DNA of 64,000 nt from Streptomyces sp. NBC_00162 (GTDB lineage Bacteria; Actinomycetota; Actinomycetes; Streptomycetales; Streptomycetaceae), in the NCBI RefSeq assembly GCF_024611995.1, contig NZ_CP102509.1, positions 3,720,001 through 3,784,000 on the forward strand, read 5' to 3'. Below are positions 61,030 through 64,000 of the stretch, piece by piece; within the stretch, counting starts at the first letter, position 1; every line of letters begins with the position of its first letter. The translations under genes were made by a program, and so were the position numbers. Under the pieces are notes generated by a model that did not search any database, had not been told where the DNA came from, and worked only from the letters and a program-made list of their open reading frames with translations.

Positions 61030-62616
61030 CTACTCCCACTCGATGGTGCCCGGGGGCTTGCTCGTGCAGTCCAGGACCACGCGGTTCACGTCCGGCACCT
61101 CGTTGGTGATGCGGGTGGAGATCCGCGCGAGCACCTCGTACGGCATGCGCGTCCAGTCCGCGGTCATCGCGTCCTCGGAGGAGACGGGGCGCAGCACGAT
61201 CGGGTGGCCGTAGGTGCGGCCGTCGCCCTGGACGCCGACGCTGCGGACGTCCGCGAGCAGGACGACCGGGCACTGCCAGATCTCGCGGTCCAGGCCGGCC
61301 GCGGTGAGCTCGTGGCGGGCGATGGCGTCGGCCTCGCGCAGCAGGTCCAGGCGCTCCTTGGTGACCTCGCCGACGATGCGGATGCCCAGGCCCGGGCCCG
61401 GGAAGGGCTGGCGCTGGACGATCTCGTCCGGCAGGCCCAGCTCCTGGCCGACCATCCGGACCTCGTCCTTGAACAGCTGGCGCAGCGGCTCGACGAGCTC
61501 GAACTCGATGTCGTCGGGGAGCCCGCCCACGTTGTGGTGGGACTTGATGTTCGCGGTGCCGGTGCCGCCGCCGGACTCCACGACGTCCGGGTACAGGGTG
61601 CCCTGGACGAGGAAGGCGACCGCGGGGCCGTCCTCCTGGAGGATCTCCAGCTGCGCCTGCTCGAACACGCGGATGAACTCGCGGCCGATGATCTTGCGCT
61701 TGGTCTCCGGGTCGGAGACGCCGGCCAGCGCGTTCAGGAAGCGCTCCTGCGCGTCGACGACCTTCAGCTGCACGCCGGTGGCTGCGACGAAGTCCTTCTC
61801 GACCTGCTCGGTCTCGCCCTTGCGCATCAGACCGTGGTCGACGTACACGCAGGTCAGCTGCGAGCCGATGGCCTTCTGCACGAGGGCCGCGGCCACGGCC
61901 GAGTCCACGCCGCCGGAGAGGCCGCAGATGGCGCGCTTGTCGCCGACCTGCTCGCGGATCGCCGCGATCTGCTCCTCGACGATGTTGCCGGTGGTCCAGG
62001 TCGGGGACAGCCCCGCTCCCCGGTAGAGGAAGTGCTCCAGGACCTGCTGGCCGTGCGTGGAGTGCATCACCTCGGGGTGGTACTGCACGCCGTACAGCTT
62101 CTTCTCGTCGTTCTCGAAGGCCGCGACCGGGACGACGTCGGTCGACGCGGTCACGGTGAAGCCCTCGGGGGCGGCGGAGCAGGCGTCACCGTGGGACATC
62201 CACACCGACTGGTTCTCGGGGGTGCCCTCGAAGAGGGTGGAGCCGGCCTTGGAGACGGCCAGCGGGGTGCGGCCGTACTCGCGGGCGCCGGTGTTGTCGA
62301 CCTGGCCGCCGAGGGTGACCGCCATCAGCTGGAAGCCGTAGCACATGCCGAAGACGGGGACGCCTGCCTCGAACAGGGAGCGGTCGAGCTGCGGGGCACC
62401 CTCCTCGTACACGGAGGACGGGCCGCCGGAGAGGATGATCGCCTTGGGGTTCTTCGCCAGCATCTCGGCGACGGGCATCGAGCTCGGCACGATCTCGCTG
62501 TAAACCCGTGCCTCGCGGACGCGGCGGGCGATGAGCTGGGCGTACTGGGCGCCGAAGTCGACGACGAGAACCGTGTCCGGGGCGCTGTCGTGGGCGGCGG
62601 AGGGTGCTTCTGGCAC
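61030..62616 (-). CDS. guaA: GMP synthase (glutamine-hydrolysing)
   Basis: A 528-residue enzyme that aminates XMP to GMP. The N-terminal glutaminase domain has the catalytic Cys in [16 protein letters not shown] and His/Glu in YGVQYHPEV. The ATP pyrophosphatase domain has the P-loop-like [15 protein letters not shown] (about residues 240-254). The C-terminal dimerisation domain ends in [14 protein letters not shown] 62616 is chosen because it follows GGAAGG and leads directly into the family N-terminus; the open frame runs 44 codons further without support. The enzyme is complete. Confidence 0.96.
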   Translation of the reverse strand: MPEAPSAAHDSAPDTVLVVDFGAQYAQLIARRVREARVYSEIVPSSMPVAEMLAKNPKAIILSGGPSSVYEEGAPQLDRSLFEAGVPVFGMCYGFQLMAVTLGGQVDNTGAREYGRTPLAVSKAGSTLFEGTPENQSVWMSHGDACSAAPEGFTVTASTDVVPVAAFENDEKKLYGVQYHPEVMHSTHGQQVLEHFLYRGAGLSPTWTTGNIVEEQIAAIREQVGDKRAICGLSGGVDSAVAAALVQKAIGSQLTCVYVDHGLMRKGETEQVEKDFVAATGVQLKVVDAQERFLNALAGVSDPETKRKIIGREFIRVFEQAQLEILQEDGPAVAFLVQGTLYPDVVESGGGTGTANIKSHHNVGGLPDDIEFELVEPLRQLFKDEVRMVGQELGLPDEIVQRQPFPGPGLGIRIVGEVTKERLDLLREADAIARHELTAAGLDREIWQCPVVLLADVRSVGVQGDGRTYGHPIVLRPVSSEDAMTADWTRMPYEVLARISTRITNEVPDVNRVVLDCTSKPPGTIEWE

Positions 62617-62740
62617 GGGGCGGCCTTCCGGCGGAAGAGGTGGCTGTTTTGTCGATTCTAACGGGGGACCCGCACCCCTCTTCGTCTCACCATCCGAACC
62701 GGGTTGGCCCGGAGGGGGACGGAAGGTAATAATCCGTTCC

Positions 62741-62809
62741 ATGCGCAAGCAGCTGAGCTTCCTCTTTACCTATGGCACCGGCCGGTCCGGTCGCCATGGG
62801 TCCTCGTGA
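62741..62809 (+). other. possible 22-codon reading frame
   Basis: A short frame [20 protein letters not shown] + SS in the guaA-chorismate mutase gap. A strong terminator follows at 62835-62870, which suggests that a plus-strand transcript ends there. The ribosome-site-like GGAAGG lies too far upstream. It could be a leader peptide or noise. Confidence 0.25.
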
Positions 62810-62834
62810 TGCTCGCTTGAGCCACTGAACTTCC

Positions 62835-62870
62835 CAGAGCGCCCCGGTCCGACAGGACCGGGGCGCTCTG
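62835..62870. terminator. terminator before the chorismate mutase gene
   Basis: CAGAGCGCCCCGGTCC / GGACCGGGGCGCTCTG with a GACA loop, a 16-bp perfect stem. No annotated plus-strand gene precedes it, so it may end a small transcript; it might also work on the minus strand before the guaA leader. Confidence 0.7.
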
Positions 62871-62913
62871 GCGTTTCCGCTCCTGTCGCAACGAACCACA
62901 GGAGACGAAGACC

Positions 62914-63177
62914 ATGACCACGATCGCCACCACCCCCGAGCAGCTCATCGCCGGTTCCCGCGAGCGCATCGACGCCCTCGACGACCGGATCATCGGGCTG
63001 ATCCAGGAGCGGATGGCCGTCTCGACGGTCATCCAGGAGGCCCGGATCTCCTCCGGCGGCCGCCGGGTGCACCTGTCCCGCGAGATGGAGGTGCTCTCGC
63101 ACTGGAGCGACGCCCTCGGAAAGCCCGGCACCACCCTCGCCATGACCCTGCTGGAGCTGTGCCGGGGCCGCGTCTGA
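62914..63177 (+). CDS. intracellular chorismate mutase
   Basis: An 87-residue AroQ-type chorismate mutase, converting chorismate to prephenate for Phe/Tyr. Key Arg/Lys pattern: RERIDALDDRIIGLIQERMA (about residues 16-35) and the C-terminal SREMEVLSHWSDALG...LLELCRGRV. It resembles M. tuberculosis Rv0948c, which is weak alone and is activated by DAHP synthase. Strong ribosome site AGGAGA before the ATG. Placement beyond pcrA follows the recalled mycobacterial order. No AroG is encoded here. Confidence 0.92.
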   Translation: MTTIATTPEQLIAGSRERIDALDDRIIGLIQERMAVSTVIQEARISSGGRRVHLSREMEVLSHWSDALGKPGTTLAMTLLELCRGRV

Positions 63178-63226
63178 CGGGCGTTCGTCACCCGTCCGGA
63201 CCGTGACCGGCCCCGGGGCCCTTCGT

Positions 63227-63418
63227 TGGTGAGGTTGTCCGCGCCAGCCAGGCGCGGAACCGCACCACCACGCGTGGCTCCGCAGGAGCGATGAGGCGCA
63301 CACCCCGTGGGGAGTGTGTCGTGGGACCTCGCTCCCTCGCGTGACCGGACGGCAGGGGACAGCAGCCCGGTCACCCCATGAGGACGGCCGGCCAGGGGGG
63401 ACGCCCCGGGCCGGCCGT
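63227..63418 (+). ncRNA. candidate structured small RNA with terminator
   Basis: The gap after the chorismate mutase gene holds consecutive hairpins on the plus strand: a long imperfect stem 63227-63267 (core TCCGCGCC/GGCGCGGA, 63238-63258), CACACCCC/GGGG-TGTG (63299-63318), GTGACCGG/CCGGTCAC (63341-63374), and a terminator-like ACGGCCGGCC/GGCCGGCCGT (63384-63418) followed by TTCTTCTG. There is no plus-strand gene after it. It resembles a small RNA gene or a 3' UTR-derived RNA. No known family recognised (not 6S, RNase P, tmRNA or SRP RNA by motif). Confidence 0.45.
63384..63418 (+). terminator. terminator of the candidate RNA
   Basis: A 10-bp perfect stem ACGGCCGGCC / GGCCGGCCGT, extended by inner GGGG/CCCC, then a T-rich tail. 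Ends plus-strand transcription before the convergent surface protein gene. Confidence 0.7.
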
Positions 63419-63443
63419 TCTTCTGTGTTCCGTGCTTACGCCG

Positions 63444-64000
63444 CTACGCGCGCCCGGTGGCCCGGCGGCGGAACGCCAGGAACACCGCGCCGCCGGCGGC
63501 GACCAGTGCCGCGCCGGCGATCAGGAGCGGACCGGCGGTGACGCCGGTGTTCGCCAGGCCGCCCTGCGCCGTGGCGGCGGTGCTCGCGCTGGTGCTCGCG
63601 CCGGCGCTCGGCGTGGCCGACGGGGTCGCGGAGCCCGTCGGCGCCGGGGTGCCGGTCGTGGTCGGGCCCGGGGTCGGCGTGGTCCCGCCGTCCTTGGCGT
63701 TGATCACGAAGGCGGCCTTGTTGTTGGCGTGGCTCGGGTCCCAGTCCTGCGGCTTGGTGCCATCCGCAGTCCACTGGCCGACCGAGATGGAGCCCGTGGA
63801 GTCCGCCACGACCTTCTCGATCTTCAGCTCGAACGGGTAGGAGACCTTCTCCGTCTCCCCCACGATGTGGGTGGTTCCGCAGAAGTAGCGCGGGGCGCCC
63901 AGCTTCTGCTCGCGGTAGCTGCCGTCGGCGTTGACCCCGGAGCACTGCTCCGGAGCCTTCGTCACCTTCGCGCCCTGCGGGATCACGATGTCCGTCCGGG
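63444..64000 (-). CDS. LAxTG cell-surface protein (partial, runs past window end)
   Basis: The C-terminal 185 or so residues of a cell-wall protein whose reading frame continues past the window edge, so the start is not seen. The visible part holds a domain with paired Cys (APEQCSGVN and YFCGTTH), a Thr/Pro/Ser-rich spacer (TPTPGPTTTGTPAPTGSATP), and the sorting signal L-A-N-T-G, then a hydrophobic helix and RRR tail. This is the standard substrate layout for class E sortases, which attach it to peptidoglycan. Function of the outer domain unknown. Confidence 0.87.
   Translation of the reverse strand, partial: RTDIVIPQGAKVTKAPEQCSGVNADGSYREQKLGAPRYFCGTTHIVGETEKVSYPFELKIEKVVADSTGSISVGQWTADGTKPQDWDPSHANNKAAFVINAKDGGTTPTPGPTTTGTPAPTGSATPSATPSAGASTSASTAATAQGGLANTGVTAGPLLIAGAALVAAGGAVFLAFRRRATGRA

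Overview
The window is a stretch of high-GC actinobacterial chromosome, almost certainly from a Streptomyces. Third codon positions are strongly G/C biased, GTG starts are frequent, and several families typical of the genus occur: an XRE/DUF397 pair, SCO4848-type and DUF3017 membrane proteins, a MocR regulator, DUF5682/DUF5691, and an LAxTG surface protein. It reads as core chromosome. I see no insertion sequence, prophage, CRISPR array or tRNA/rRNA gene.

Layout. 1-6.1 kb: small enzymes (alpha/beta hydrolase, Uma2, VOC, thioesterase-like), then a five-gene operon that looks like a type VII/WXG100-type secreted-protein locus. 6.1-9.3 kb: XRE regulator with DUF397 partner, then a three-gene operon ending in a TetR gene, with two matching 14-bp palindromes at its promoter. 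9.3-20.4 kb: membrane phosphoesterase, D-Ala-D-Ala carboxypeptidase, YihY/BrkB protein, trpS, glyA under a ZTP riboswitch, ornithine aminotransferase, glutathionylspermidine-synthase-like enzyme, DMT transporter. 20.4-25.3 kb: MocR/AhpD-like divergent pair and an unrecognised three-gene membrane operon whose first two products share a short Gly/Asn/Ser motif. 25.4-37.5 kb: central metabolism (mdh, folD, purH, purN, sucD, sucC) with a PerM-like membrane protein and an unusual membrane-anchored HTH/sigma-like protein.

37.8-45.6 kb: a MoxR ATPase, DUF5682 and VWA operon, divergent from SWIM zinc-finger and DUF5691 genes. This is a conserved but poorly understood AAA+/VWA system. 45.8-54.6 kb: cobalamin-binding mutase subunit, lipase, M23 peptidase, pcrA, ArsR regulator, NlpC/P60 hydrolase, membrane esterase. 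54.6-60.0 kb: a Lia-like cell-envelope stress set (LuxR response regulator, PspC-domain histidine kinase, PspC/LiaF-like protein). 60-64 kb: class II aldolase-like protein lacking its metal ligands, guaA, chorismate mutase, a probable structured RNA, and a truncated LAxTG surface protein at the window edge.

The genes chorismate mutase, pcrA, M23 peptidase, sucC, sucD, perM-like, purN and purH keep the same relative order I remember from Mycobacterium tuberculosis (Rv0948c-Rv0957), with lineage-specific genes inserted. A modular palindromic repeat occurs at four places; one core copy lies in frame inside the NlpC/P60 gene.
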